Assembly (NCBI GenBank): GCA_000611775.1
Contig: KK106984.1
Coordinates: forward strand, 92,364-156,363
Reading direction: 5' to 3'
Origin: Umbilicaria muhlenbergii
Taxonomy: Eukaryota; Ascomycota; Lecanoromycetes; Umbilicariales; Umbilicariaceae
DNA: 64,000 nucleotides
The notes under the pieces are model-generated. The model was given only the letters and a program-made list of their open reading frames with translations, did no database searches and had not been told where the DNA came from. A program made the position numbers and the translations under genes. Position 1 is the stretch's first letter. Each line of letters opens with the position of its first letter. Shown here piece by piece: positions 45,801-57,800 of this stretch.

Positions 45801-46610
45801 CTTCAGTCTCAATGAACTGCTACTAAAAGAAAGCAGAACAGCCTGACCTCATTGTGAAGATTTAATACAAGGTATTCAGCATGCAACCTGCAAGTCAGAG
45901 GAAAGTTACAACAAGAAAACATCATACCTGCCTCTTTTTCACTCTCAGAAGTTGCATTGAAAGCATTTAATGCTCTGAAGGAGACCTTCATGAGTGCTTC
46001 ATTACTACACTACTTCAATGAAAACAAACTCATGAGGGTTGAAATGAACGCCTCTGAATTCACAATTGACAGAATCTTGATGCAACACTTTAAGATTAAT
46101 GATCAATTGCACTGATTATCAGTTACTTACTACAGCAAGAAGCTGCTAAATACTGAGACCTGATATGATACAGGTGAGCAAGAACTCCTTGTCATCATGA
46201 AAGTCATGCATCATTAATGACACTACTGTCAGGGTGCTAGACATCAAATTGTCATACTGACTGATCATGCAAACCTTGTTTGATTCATGACTACCTCAAA
46301 CCTCACATGAAGGCAGCTCAAGTGAGCTGAAAAGCTCACTGAGTATGACTTTAAGGTCACATATCAAGAGGGCAAGAAGAATCCTGCTGACAGTCTATCA
46401 AGATGACCTGATTATGAACTGCTGAAGGCTGTCAGTACCTCAACTGCCACTGAAATAATGTGACAGTCCTTTCATTTAGGAAGCAAGGACTATAAGTCAG
46501 TGCAGGAGAAATTATACACGCTTGTCATAATGATGCTGCAGTCAAGACACTCAGTATGACAGGAGCTACAACAAGAGAACATCATATCTGTCACAATGAA
46601 TACTACTGAT

Positions 46611-46866
46611 ATGATGAACACTGAAGATGGCAGTCTCATCAGAACATCAGCAGTGCAGAATTTATCTGCTCAAGAAGAAGTAAATCATGATGAATATGTC
46701 AATATGATGAATACTGAAGTCAGCAGCATGACTGAAACATCAGCAGTCTGTGACCTACATGCTCAAGAAGCAAGCCGTGATGAATATATCAGTATGATGA
46801 ATACTGAAGCTGATGATACAACTGAAACATCAGCAGTCTGTGACCTACATGCTCAAGAAGCAAGCT
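46611..46866 (+). repeat. 90-93 bp tandem repeat inside the Gypsy element
   Basis: Units at 46611-46703, 46704-46793 and 46794-about 46866 each begin ATGATGAA.ACTGAAG. All lengths are multiples of three. They sit between the RNase H and integrase regions. Confidence 0.85.
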
Positions 46867-48696
46867 GTGACTGAATAAGAAGATCTAAATATGCAGAGCC
46901 TCAGCAGCACTCAATCAAGGATAACTCAGCAGACACTGCAGTTATGAATGATGACACAAGTCATGTTCTTATTAACCTTCAAATTGAGGATAGCGCTTCT
47001 GCTGACACTGTTGAAGCACTTCAACTCATGTCTACTCACTCACCAATAGGTGAGAAGATAACAGCTTATACAAGGATGTCTATTGAACAACTTAAACATG
47101 TGATTCATACTGAGCAGTTGAAAGACAGTTTGATATGATGAGTATGACAGAGATTAACTACCCCTTTCAAGGATAGAAACAACTTGACAGAGTCTGAGAT
47201 GACAAATATGAATATAGACATGAACTCTGAGATGATCATGACATCAGAAATGCAGCCAAATATGGCATCTATACTGTCAGATATATGAAAATGTTGGCAA
47301 GAAATAGATGATGTCATACACTATGATGATAAGATCTACATTTCACAGAACCCTGCCCTCCACAATGCAGTGATCAGTTGATTTCATGATGATGTTTTTG
47401 CAAGTCATTTCAGGAAGTCAAGAACTGCAGAATTGATGTGATGATCTTATGACTGACTTGACACTGTCAGAGACGTATGATGTTACTGTCATGACTGTGT
47501 TGAATGTCAAAAGGTGAAGCCAGCTCATCACAAATCATATGAGTTATTGAACTCATTATCAGTCCTGGAAGTGCCATGACATAAAATGACAATGAACTTC
47601 ATTACAGACCTGCCACTGAGCAGCACATATGAAAGTACAACATGAGATTCAATCCTCATCATAATTGATAAGTTGACCAAAATGGCTCATTATATTTCAG
47701 TACAGAAGACAATGTCAGTTGCTGACTTCATTAAAGTGTTTATTCAGGACATTATCAAGCATCATGATGTGTCAAAAGTCTTAATCACAGACAGAGATAA
47801 GTTTTTTATGTTGAAGCAATGAATCAGCTTCTGCTTCCACATGCAGTGTCATCATAACATGTCAACAGCTTTTCACCTGCAAACTGATGATCAAACAGAG
47901 AGGCAGAACCAGTCTCTGAAGGTGTATTTACACATATTTGTTGATGAGCAGCAAGAGGACTGAGTCAAGCTTCTACCCTGCACAGAGTTCTCATACAACA
48001 ACTTCATACATGCTGCTACAGAAAAGAGCCCCTTTCAGCTTAACTTAAAGTGAGACCCTCAGATGAGCCTAAGTAGGCCACTTATACAGCACTCACATGA
48101 ACAAATAAGACCTTATGCAGATGCACAGCAGCTTCAAGATCAAATTGCAACAGCTCAAGAGCAGCTATGACAGATCAACAAGATATATGCAAATTATTAT
48201 AATCAGCGCTGAATGAAGATAACATTCAAAGAAGGTGATTTAGTACTGATCAATGAAAAGAATGTGTCAATGAACAAACAGATGAAGAAACTGCATTGAA
48301 AAAAGCTCAGCTCATTCATGATACAACATGTGATAAGTCAATCATCATACAAACTTGACCTCTCAGAGGATCAAAACATTTATAACATATTCAACATCAC
48401 TCTATTGAAGTCATTTCAAGGCACACATCATGTGTTCTCTGCATTAGCAGGAAAAGACCTGCTACTCAACTGAGATGATGAGTGAGAAGTCAAGGCAATT
48501 GTGAATAACTGTATTCATGATGACAGGCTTCAATACCTCATCAAATGAAAGTTGACAGATCAGGTGTGAGATGACATATGAGAGTCAGCACACTTCATCT
48601 GTAATGCAAAGGCAAAAATGTGAAAATTTCATGCTGACAATTCTGATAAACTGAAATTCAGGTGAGCTGTATGACATGACTCTTCAAGATTGATTG

Positions 48697-48786
48697 AGAA
48701 GCTGTCACAAAAGCCATGAGCCTTAAGAAAGCTGTCACAAAAGTCATGAGCCTTAAGAAAGCTGTCACAAAAGTCATGAGTCTTAA
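48697..48786 (+). repeat. 30-bp tandem repeat, three copies
   Basis: Units at 48697-48726, 48727-48756 and 48757-48786, core AGCTGTCACAAAAG, just after the chromodomain region of the Gypsy fossil. The copies are nearly identical. Confidence 0.9.
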
Positions 48787-50561
48787 GAACTGAAAACCTT
48801 GTCAGCCTTGTTAACCTGATCTCTTATGATGAAGCCTGTGCTTTACAACAAGTATGACAGGAGCTATGATGCTATGATGTTATGATGAGATCTTTAATAG
48901 AATTACTGCATGAACTACATTATCACAGACGTGTCACATTGCAGAGAACACTTAAGCACAGAAGCATTTCATTTCAGGTCTGAAGATCAAAATGAACTTG
49001 AGATCAACACCTTGCACTCAACCCCTCATCAGTGCTGCATCAAGTCATTCTCATTTATCTACTTGTCTTCTGCTGTCTCAAACTTTTCTTCACTGTCTGA
49101 TGAAGCCTCTGACCTCATCTCCTCAACGTGGTGCTGCTCACAGAGTTTGATATACTCTTGATGATGATGAGATTGATGAGTGTTGAGGATGCAGAGAGCA
49201 TGGGCAGTGCTCTTCAACAAGACAGCAAGAGCCTGAATGAGCTCCTCAGGACTACTGAATTAGCACATTTCAACTCAAAGGAGTCAAGAAACTCATGTTG
49301 AGGAGCAGCTGCAGAGGGCGTGAAGGATGTCAGTAGTGACTGATAAGAGGTGACAGCATGAGGAATTGATCAGCCATCAAGTGCTATACAACAATTAGCA
49401 TATCAGTAGTACAACAGTGCAACAGTACAGCAGTATGACAAAATGTTGTATGTATGACAGTATGACAAAATGTCATAGATACAACAAGTACATCATATTC
49501 ATACTAAATGAAACAAAATGAAAGGGGATTAGGAAAGGCAGACTTATGATGTGTCATCACCCCTCTGGCCACCATAGACATGCGCTGGGACAACAACATC
49601 AGAGCTCTCAGAGTCAAGAGCAGTGATGATCAGAGGCTCTGCCGTGCATTGCTCATGAGGGTTGCAGAGAGATATGCAACATGTGCAGGCTCCTCTGTCT
49701 GACACAAAGCAGTGATCAACTCTGACTCTTATACAAGAGCCACAATGAGCAGTATCTGACAACGTGTGACTGAGGTTCTCTCAAATCACACGTTCATGAT
49801 GATGAGCCTGCTGCACGCAAGCCGGCAGCAAGGTATCATCATGACATCACACAGAGCAGGAATCACTGCTGAAGACATCACTCAGAGGTAAATGCCTGAC
49901 TCTCTTCAAGCGCTGAACAGTCAGTTTTATCATCCTGTTTCCTCATCTCTTTCTGAAGGTGTTGACCATCACAGTTTCATTCACTGACTCTGACTCAGAG
50001 CCCTCCTCATCACACTGAGCCTGAAGATCAACAGGCTTCCCTGATGAAGGTGGGTCTTCACTGTTGTTCATGACTGTGGGTTCAAGAGTTCAAGTATTGA
50101 TTGCCTATATATCATGTTAGCATCCATATGAAGTATGACAGGAAGTATGACATCACAAATGAGGCATGAGCTGCAAGCTTCATGACACTCCCTTCATGAG
50201 GTGAACACCTCTGCAATGAGGGATGACGTCATGAAGTCACCAGGTCACTCAATGAGCTGTGAAAAAGCTGTGAGAAGTACAATGACATGTCATAAGAGAG
50301 ATGATGAAGAAGAAACACAAGGGAAGGGTGTTTTGAACTTACAGTAAACATTTTGATTTCAATGTTTATGTTAGGAGGAACTTACTGCCAGGCGTGATAT
50401 CATAACAATTAAGCAAGGCATGTGATCAGCCTTACTTTAGTGCAGTTTCACATCCTCACCCTACATGATCAATCACTTATCAGGCCATCATGATGATGTC
50501 TATGATGATGAATTCAGAGTCAATTGACATCAGGGACGGCGCCATGAGAAGGGAAATGCTG

Positions 50562-50842
50562 TGTCAGGGCCACCATATAATAGTATGACAGTACAACACT
50601 AGTACGACATTATAATACAACACTATAGTATGACATTATATAGATATGATGACTCAGTGCCTAGCGCCTTGGCATCAAGTGAAAACTCTTCACAAGGAGG
50701 TTCAGAAACCTGCTTCCTCAGTGATCAGTTTTGCCACTGAATAGAAGATGTATAACCACTGCATTGATCTTATCATGACTTTTGCCTACGACACTCTGTT
50801 TAAACATCAGTATGATGACTGTCATACACTCAGCCTCTTACA
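50562..50842 (+). repeat. 3' LTR
   Basis: 281 bases, about 92% identical to the 5' LTR. It is followed by ATCTG, the copy of the target duplication that precedes the 5' LTR. Confidence 0.92.
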
Positions 50843-50847
50843 ATCTG

Positions 50848-52130
50848 TAATGATGTTTTCAGATCTGCTGATTCAAGTAGAGATACATGAAATACTGAGT
50901 GTATTCACATGAATGATGAAAGTTTAAGTTCATAGTTGACACTTTCTTTTTTATAACTTGAAAAGGTTTTAACTTCTTGTGATTCAACTTATTGCTTGAT
51001 CATGTTGTCTTGATGTTGTATTGTAAAAGGTATACTTTACTCTTCTCTTCAAGAGTAAGTCTCTTATCTCTTTTCTTATTATAATATACTGTTGACTTTT
51101 CTGAGGCAAATTTTATGTTTTATTATAATTTCTTATGAAGGTCCTTCAGTCAGTTCACTCATACTTTCACTTTTTATGTTATGACTTTCAGCCTCCTCAC
51201 TTCATTCATAGGTGAGTTGAATTTATAATTAATGTAAAATGATGATACCTTCATGAATTTTGTTATCACTGTGTTATAAGTTAATTAAGCTATCAGTAAG
51301 AGTTTTACTCAATTGATTTGTTGATAATTAACATAACAGCGCAAGTACTGTTTTAATATTTAATTTAATCATTCAGTTTACCTGTTCATCTGAGGATGAT
51401 ATGCTGTGAACAGCTTATGATGAATTCTTAATTGATTCATTAATGATTTTTAAAACTTGAAAGTGAAGAGTTTATCTCTGTCTGAGATTATTTCTTTCAG
51501 CAGCTCATGATTGATTGTTATGATTCTTAAAAATGTATATGTTAATTCTTCTGCTGATGATGACTTCTTATAAAGTATAAAGTATTCATACTTCATAAGT
51601 TAATCTGTTATGATAAGTATTGCATTATATAATACTTTTATCAGTGGTTCCTTTGACTGTGATAATTTTACTATGAAGTTCAGTGTGATGCTTGATTATG
51701 ATCATGATGATGTTGATGATGACTTCAACAATTCATATGATTTATGTCACTCAGCTTTGTTTTTTCAGCATGTGTCACATTTTTGAATGATCTCTTCAAC
51801 TTTTTTCCTCATGCATGAGAAATAATATGTTTTAATGAGTCATTTCACTGTTTTGTTGATTCCTTGATGATCATTCATCTTGCTGAAATGACTTTCTTCT
51901 ATCAGTGCTTCTCTTAAGCTGATTGAGACATAAATTAAATCTTAAAAAAGTAAGAGGCCTTCTTGCTCTTTAAAGTTTTCATGATCATTAATATTCTGAA
52001 GAACCTGTATTGACAGAAGATGAATCTCTACTCACTTCTTATTTTGTGACATCAGCAGGCATGATGTTCTGATTGAGAGAAAATGATTCAAGAAGATTAA
52101 AATATTGATTAATTATTTTAATCAAAAGCT
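50848..52130 (-). mobile_element. Ty3/Gypsy fossil, antisense, right part (integrase region)
   Basis: On the minus strand, integrase blocks can be recognised (zinc-finger region near 51.7-51.9 kb, core downstream to about 51.3 kb). The fragment is continuous with 41429-42543 if the nested element and one ATCTG are set aside. Many breaks; older than the element inside it. Confidence 0.65.
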
Positions 52131-53249
52131 GATTTGACCTGAGGAGGCTCAATATCAGGCAAGCAAGAACTTGATGATATCAAGATGAAAATTACAGCTA
52201 TCAAAAGTCAAATCAGAACATTAAGCAGATACTGAATGATGTAATAATCTGCATGAGGCAGCAACACTGACTCAGATCTTAAGAAGAGCAGAAAGAGATG
52301 AAATCATAATGATGTTTAACAAAACTGACCCTGAGGATACTGAACATTCAACAAGATTAAATGAGTGAAAGAAAAGATTTATTAAATCACTTAAAAAGTC
52401 AGTCCTGCAGCTACAGGCACAATCAAAGACATGAAGAGCTCAGCAGCCGGTCAACATCAATGAGATGAAAAAACAACTGAATGAAAAGAAAAGTTCAATA
52501 AATCACATGAGTAGTTTAATGAATGAAGGTCAAAGTTCATTGAATGTAAAAAAATTAAAGGATCATAAACCTCCTTTTTATCAAGGAGTGAATATTATAC
52601 TTCTGAAAGCAGAAAACTTCCTATGCAATGTCAGAAGAAAAGAGATGATTATTAATATCATTAATATTCATGAGGTCAATCACTTAATAAAAAATAAAAA
52701 GAACCTCTGTCTGCTGCTGCAGAATAAAGCAGAGCTGAATTAAAGAGTAAAGGAAAAATTACCTCATCAGTATTAAGAGTTTGTGAAGGTTTTCAGCAAG
52801 GCAGCATCAGATCAGCTGTCTTTACACAAGGAAAAAGTGAATCATGATATCATCTTGAAAGATGAGAACAACCTGACCTCAAGCTTCTTGTACAGTATGT
52901 CATTGAAGCAGTTAAAGTTAATCAAGGCTTATCTTGAAGATCATTTAAAAAAGAGTTTCATAATCCTTAATGATGCTTCTTACATGTCATCAGTTCTCTT
53001 TGCAAAGAAACCTGAAGAGGGGTGATGTTTTTGCATTAACTACTGAAAGCTCAATGCAATCATTAAGAAGGATAAGTACCTCTTGCCTTTAATTGAAGAG
53101 ACTCTAGCATGACTGGTTAAAGCAAAGGTTTTTATCAAGCTGAATGTTAAGCAGGTGTTTTACTGAATACAGATGAAGAAGTTTGTTGAGGATTTAATCA
53201 CCTTTTGAATGAGGTATGAACTTTACAAATACAAGGTCTTACCTTTCAG
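52131..53249 (+). mobile_element. Ty3/Gypsy fragment, plus strand, cut off at the inverted repeat
   Basis: The end of a protease/linker region and the first part of a reverse transcriptase are recognisable (about 52.78-53.25 kb). Similarity stops exactly where the 2.35-kb inverted repeat begins at 53250. Fossil with many breaks. It differs from the 42.5-50.8 kb element. Confidence 0.65.
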
Positions 53250-55597
53250 CCTTCATCAGCAATTTAGCAAGTTAGCTTTGAGTTAGTTTTTAACACTTTG
53301 AGTGCTCTGAGCTTCTGATCTCATGTCTCAGCTAACAGCCGCTCTTAGCACCCTTTGAGCACTTTGAGCTCAACCTTAAATCTTGAGCAGAACATCAAAA
53401 TTTTGTGATAATAAAATAATTATTAAAACAATTGTTTAAACAAGTACACACGCAGTGTTATAATAACAGTAAAATTTATAATAAGTAAACTTTTGCTAAA
53501 ATTCACTTTTCTGCAATAAAAAATCATGATTTGTTGAGTCTGAAAGCACTGTATAAGTGTTGAGTTCTGAATATTTAAAGAACTTCAAGATTTTCGTCAC
53601 TTAAAAATTTACACACTTTAATTACTTTTGCACCTCAACAGATATGAAGAAACTTTCAATGCATAAGTTATAAAGAATAGTATTTTTTATTAATGTTAAA
53701 TTAAAAGTTTCTTCATAACTGCTGTTGTTGTTAAGTTATATTTAATTCAAGTTTTCAATAGTGAAAAGTCTTTCAAAAAAAGTCACATACTTTGAATAAC
53801 TATTGCGCTTTTATACTTATGATATAACTTTCAGTTTATAAGTTGTAGAGAAGAAGCTATTAAACAGTTTTATAACTTAAAGTTTTTTTATAACTGTTGT
53901 TGTTAAAAAGTTACATTGATTTCAAGCTTTCAGTGATGAAAATCACAACATTAATAAATAGACTTTTAATGACTTTTTGAATAACTCATCAACAACAACA
54001 CATAAAAAGAAACTTTGTATAGGAAAACTCTTAAACAGCTTATTCTCTACAACTTATAAATTGAAAGTTATATCATAAGTATAAAAGCGCAATAGTTATT
54101 CAATATGCTAATATACTTATAATTAGTTAAAAGTTTTTTAATTCATAACTATTGCAAATTAAAACTTATGAAGAAATCTTTAGTTTGTAAAGTGTACAGA
54201 ATAAAGAGATTTAAAACTTTTCAATAAAAAGTTTTTTATTATTCATGAAGGTATAATAGTTATTTAAAGTGTAAGATTTGTATGAGCTCATTTACTGCTC
54301 AGAGAGTGCTCTGAGCGCATAAAGTCCTATTAACTAAAACCTTATTTTTGAGCAAGCTGTCAAGTTGCGGATGGCCTGCTGAGAATAAAAATCACAAGCC
54401 TGATGAGGGCAAGAAGAAAAGTAAATAAAATAATAAATATAAAAACAAATCACTGAAGGCTTCTGTAATAAAGCATCTGCAATTTGGCAGCCTGCTTAAA
54501 AATAAGGTTTTAGTTAATAGTACTTTATGCGCTCAGAGCACTCTCTGAGCAGTAAATGAGCTTATACAAATCTTACACTTTAAATAACTATTATACCTTT
54601 ATGAATAATAAGAAACTTTTTATTGAAAAGTTTTAAATCTCTTTATTTTGTACACTTTATAGACTAAAGATTTCTTTATAAGTTTTAATTTGCAATAGTT
54701 ATGAATTAAAAAACTTTTAGCTAATTATAAATATATTAGCATATTGAATAACTATTGCGCTTTTATACTTATGATATAACTTTTAGTTTATAAGTTGTAG
54801 AGAAGAAGCTATTAAACAGTTCTATGACTTAAAGTTTTTTTATAACTGTTGTTGTTAAAAAGTTACATTGATTTTAAACTTTCAGTGATGAAAATCACAA
54901 CATTAATAAACCGACTTTTAATGACTTTTTGAATAACTCAACAACAACAACACATAAAAAGAAAGTTTGTATAAGAAAACTCTTAAACAGCTTATTCTCT
55001 ACAACTTATAACCTGAAAGTTATATTATAAGTATAAAAGCGCAATAGTTATTCAAAGTATGTGACTTTTTTTGAAAGATTTTTCACTATTGCAAACTTGA
55101 ATTAAATATAACTTAACAACAACAGCAGTTATGAAGAAAGTTTTAATTTAAGATTAATAGAGAATACTGTTTTTTATAATTTATGCATTGAAAGTTTCTT
55201 CATATCTGTTGAGGTGCAAAAGTTATTAAAGTGTGTAAATTTTTAAGTGATGAAAATCTTGAAGTTCTTTAAATATTCAGAACTCAACACTTATACAGTG
55301 CTTTCAGACTCAACAAATCATGATTTTTTATTGCAGAAAAGTGAATTTTAGCAAAAGTTTACTTATTATAAGTTTTACTGTTATTATAACACTGTGTGTG
55401 TACTTGTTTAAACAATTGTTTTAATAATTATTTTTTTATCACAAAATTTTGATGTTCTGCTCAAGATTTAAGGTTGAGCTCAAAGCGCTCAAAGGATACT
55501 AAGAGTGGCTGTTAGCTGAGACATGAGATCAGAAGCTCAGAGCGCTCAAAGTGCTAAAAACTAACTCAGAGTTAACTTGCTAAATTGCTGATGAAGG
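53250..55597. repeat. large inverted repeat: two 1110-bp arms around a 128-bp loop
   Basis: The left arm (53250-54359) starts CCTTCATCAGCAATTTAGC; the right arm (54488-55597) is its reverse complement to the base, ending GCTAAATTGCTGATGAAGG. In the outer ~130 bases the arms match at about 94%, and the differences I compared are transitions. The inner ends match through CTATTAACTAAAACCTTATT. The loop is 54360-54487. Each arm also contains its own smaller inverted repeat (53792-53858 with 54037-54102 on the left). No coding frame is seen. A foldback-type transposon or a head-to-head duplication are both possible. No clear target duplication at the ends. Confidence 0.9.
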
Positions 55598-57230
55598 GGG
55601 GGTGACGCTTTTTAAGAGCTTTGCAGTTGAGCTCAACAGTCAATGCAGCTTCTGTTATGTGTATATAAATTTATTAAATCTGTTAGTTTGAGACCTGTAG
55701 CGTTCACTTTGAATTTTTAGTGAAGGGGCACAGAAAAGAGATACAAATTAAAAAAATTAAGCAAACTCAAAATGAAAGGAACGCTTTCAAAAAATTCAAA
55801 TCATGTTCAAACAGGCTGCAAAGTGACTTTGAAGGCAGCACTTAGATGTGTTTAGAAACCCTGTAAATATTAAAAACATCAAGGAGGTGAAGGGTGATTT
55901 GCTTACCTCTGAAGAGAAAGTTTATGACTTTTGTTGAATCATCATTACTCACTGCATTCTCACTCATTCAGGCTCAAATTTTGGCGTTAAACTCAGTCAA
56001 TAAAGTGCTTCAAAAGCGCCAGAGGGATTTAGTCTAAATAGTCTGAGAAAAATGTCAAGTTTTTCATTTTGAGGCATTCAGAGGTAAAGTGCCTCTTTGC
56101 TTCAGAGCTTTCAAAAATTCAACTTGACTTCAATCCTTGTGCAAAGTGACTCTGAAGTGAGGTTTATGTCACCTCTAGAAGAGCTATTAATCATAGAGTG
56201 ACTGAGGAGAGAAGAGACTCATTGTCATTAAGAACCTCAAGATCAAGAATGAAATTAAACACTTCAAAAGAAAAGTAGCAAAGCAATTTAAAAGCACACA
56301 CAAAAACAGAAGTAAGGGGTAAATCTGAAACATAAAACATAAAATAAAACTTAAAAGACATATCTTCATCTGCATAACTCACTTATACTCACCTGACAGC
56401 TGAGAACAGTAATCAATAAGGTCAACCTGAACCTGTTCATTGAGCTGAATCAACTTGATTGACATCAAAGGTGATTGAGTCAGAGACTTAGCTTGCAAAT
56501 TGCAATGACAGTAATTTGCAAGCACTCAGTTAACTTCTTTCTTGATAATGCTTCAGTAGTTGTCCTTAATGATGAGTCAGGTCTTGTCATGTTCAGCATG
56601 AAACAAATGATGATGCATTTCTGTAATCCTTTTATAAGCCTCCTCTCTCATAATGACAATGATAGTGTTGAAACTCTCATCAGGTGTAGGGTTCTCAACA
56701 GGCTTTCAGCAAAATTAACTCTTGCTGTTCAAGCAGAACTTCTGAAGAGCTTTGATACAGTTGTTCTGATCAGCTTGACCTTTGCATGATCACTTGAGGT
56801 CTTATAAAAAGGTGGTGTACTCCCTTCTCTGTTCAGGGGTAAGTCATTGTTGATTGATATGCTCTGAAAGTTGAATTCAGTCCAGAAAGGCTTCCTCCAT
56901 GAGGTCAACTTCAACTCAAGTCTCAGACGCGCCGGGTGCGTGAACAGCGTTTACAGGCATAATGAATGCAGGAAAATGAGAAGAAGTATGAATAATATTG
57001 AATTTAATGAGTTCTGAGGAGTTTTATAGAGACAAAGTCAAATTGACTGAGAAAGGAGGACTTCAATGATGCAAGAAAGAAGAACTTCAATGATGAGAGA
57101 AAGAAAACAGAAGAAGCAGAACAAGTGAGAGGTCTTATAAACCTTGAAAAGAAGGGAATTATTCCCCATGGCGCAGTGCACGGGGTTGGTATACAGGTTA
57201 GTACTCCGGTATACAATCTAGAAAATACAC
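55598..57230. other. AT-rich decayed repeat sequence
   Basis: No gene is supported. A ~47-base direct repeat (TCAAAAA-TTCAA...GCAAAGTGACT.TGAA) is at about 55787-55833 and 56109-56155. Short frames at 56187-56789 have no family match. Composition returns to normal near 57150-57230. Confidence 0.5.
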
Positions 57231-57625
57231 AACTTCAGCCCGTCAGCTGAAGCAGGCTTCATCAAGCTGATTACCGCTTCTGGAACACCTCCACCAGGGG
57301 GTGTTCCGCCTCATGAAAAGCGCCTCAAAAAGCAGCATTAGCTGGCTCATGAAGCAGCCAGTTCACTGATGAAATAGCTAGTCAATTCACGAAGAAGCAG
57401 TCATTTCATGAAGTATGAGGTGGTTTGTGAGCCAACTGAGGCGATTCACGAATCTTACATAATTCATGACTAGACTATAACATAGAATACGTTAAGTGGA
57501 TTTGAGGATATTATCAGAATTCTAGAGTGTAGACTAACTACATGTGGTTTAGCTTAGTCACATAATCTCGCTTGCAGTGTGCATGGCCCATAAGGGTATA
57601 TTAGACCATAATAACACCAACAACT
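57231..57625. other. right border of the AT-rich block; no gene
   Basis: Contains repeated TTCATGAAG/ATTCACGAA words (about 57320-57470) and an inverted pair CCACCAGGGGGTG near 57290-57303. No coding signal. Confidence 0.4.
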
Positions 57626-57800
57626 CTCCTCTCTTCGCCAGGTTCTTCACCTTGCCCACGATTCATCTTCTTCGCAGAGCCCGTGTTCTCCTCACTTCGC
57701 CAGGTTCTTCACCCTTCCCACGATTTGTTTTGTTCGCAGAGCCCGTGCTCTCCTTATTTCACCAGGTTCTTCATCTTTCCCACAAATGGCTTTCTTCGCC
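57626..57800. repeat. 62-bp tandem repeat, about 2.8 copies
   Basis: Units begin CTCCT..CTTCGCCAGGTTCT at 57626, 57688 and 57750, period 62. The array overlaps the 3' end of the minus-strand frame at 57692-58408. Confidence 0.85.

Larger units (their letters stand above)
42544..50842 (+). mobile_element. full-length chromodomain-type Ty3/Gypsy LTR retrotransposon, fossil
   Basis: An 8.3-kb element bounded by two 281-bp LTRs (42544-42824 and 50562-50842) that start TGTCAGGG and end CTTACA, flanked by a 5-bp target duplication ATCTG. Parts in order, by recognisable blocks: gag with a zinc-knuckle region (about 43.2-44.2 kb), protease (about 44.2-44.7), reverse transcriptase with its YLDD box (about 44.9-45.8), RNase H (about 45.9-46.4), integrase (about 47.3-48.2), and a chromodomain (about 48.4-48.7), then 1.8 kb of non-pol sequence. 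It is certainly dead, with tens of breaks. The LTRs differ at about 22 of 281 positions, all transitions, which points to directed hypermutation, so LTR divergence is no reliable clock. Two internal tandem repeats are listed separately. Confidence 0.92.
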
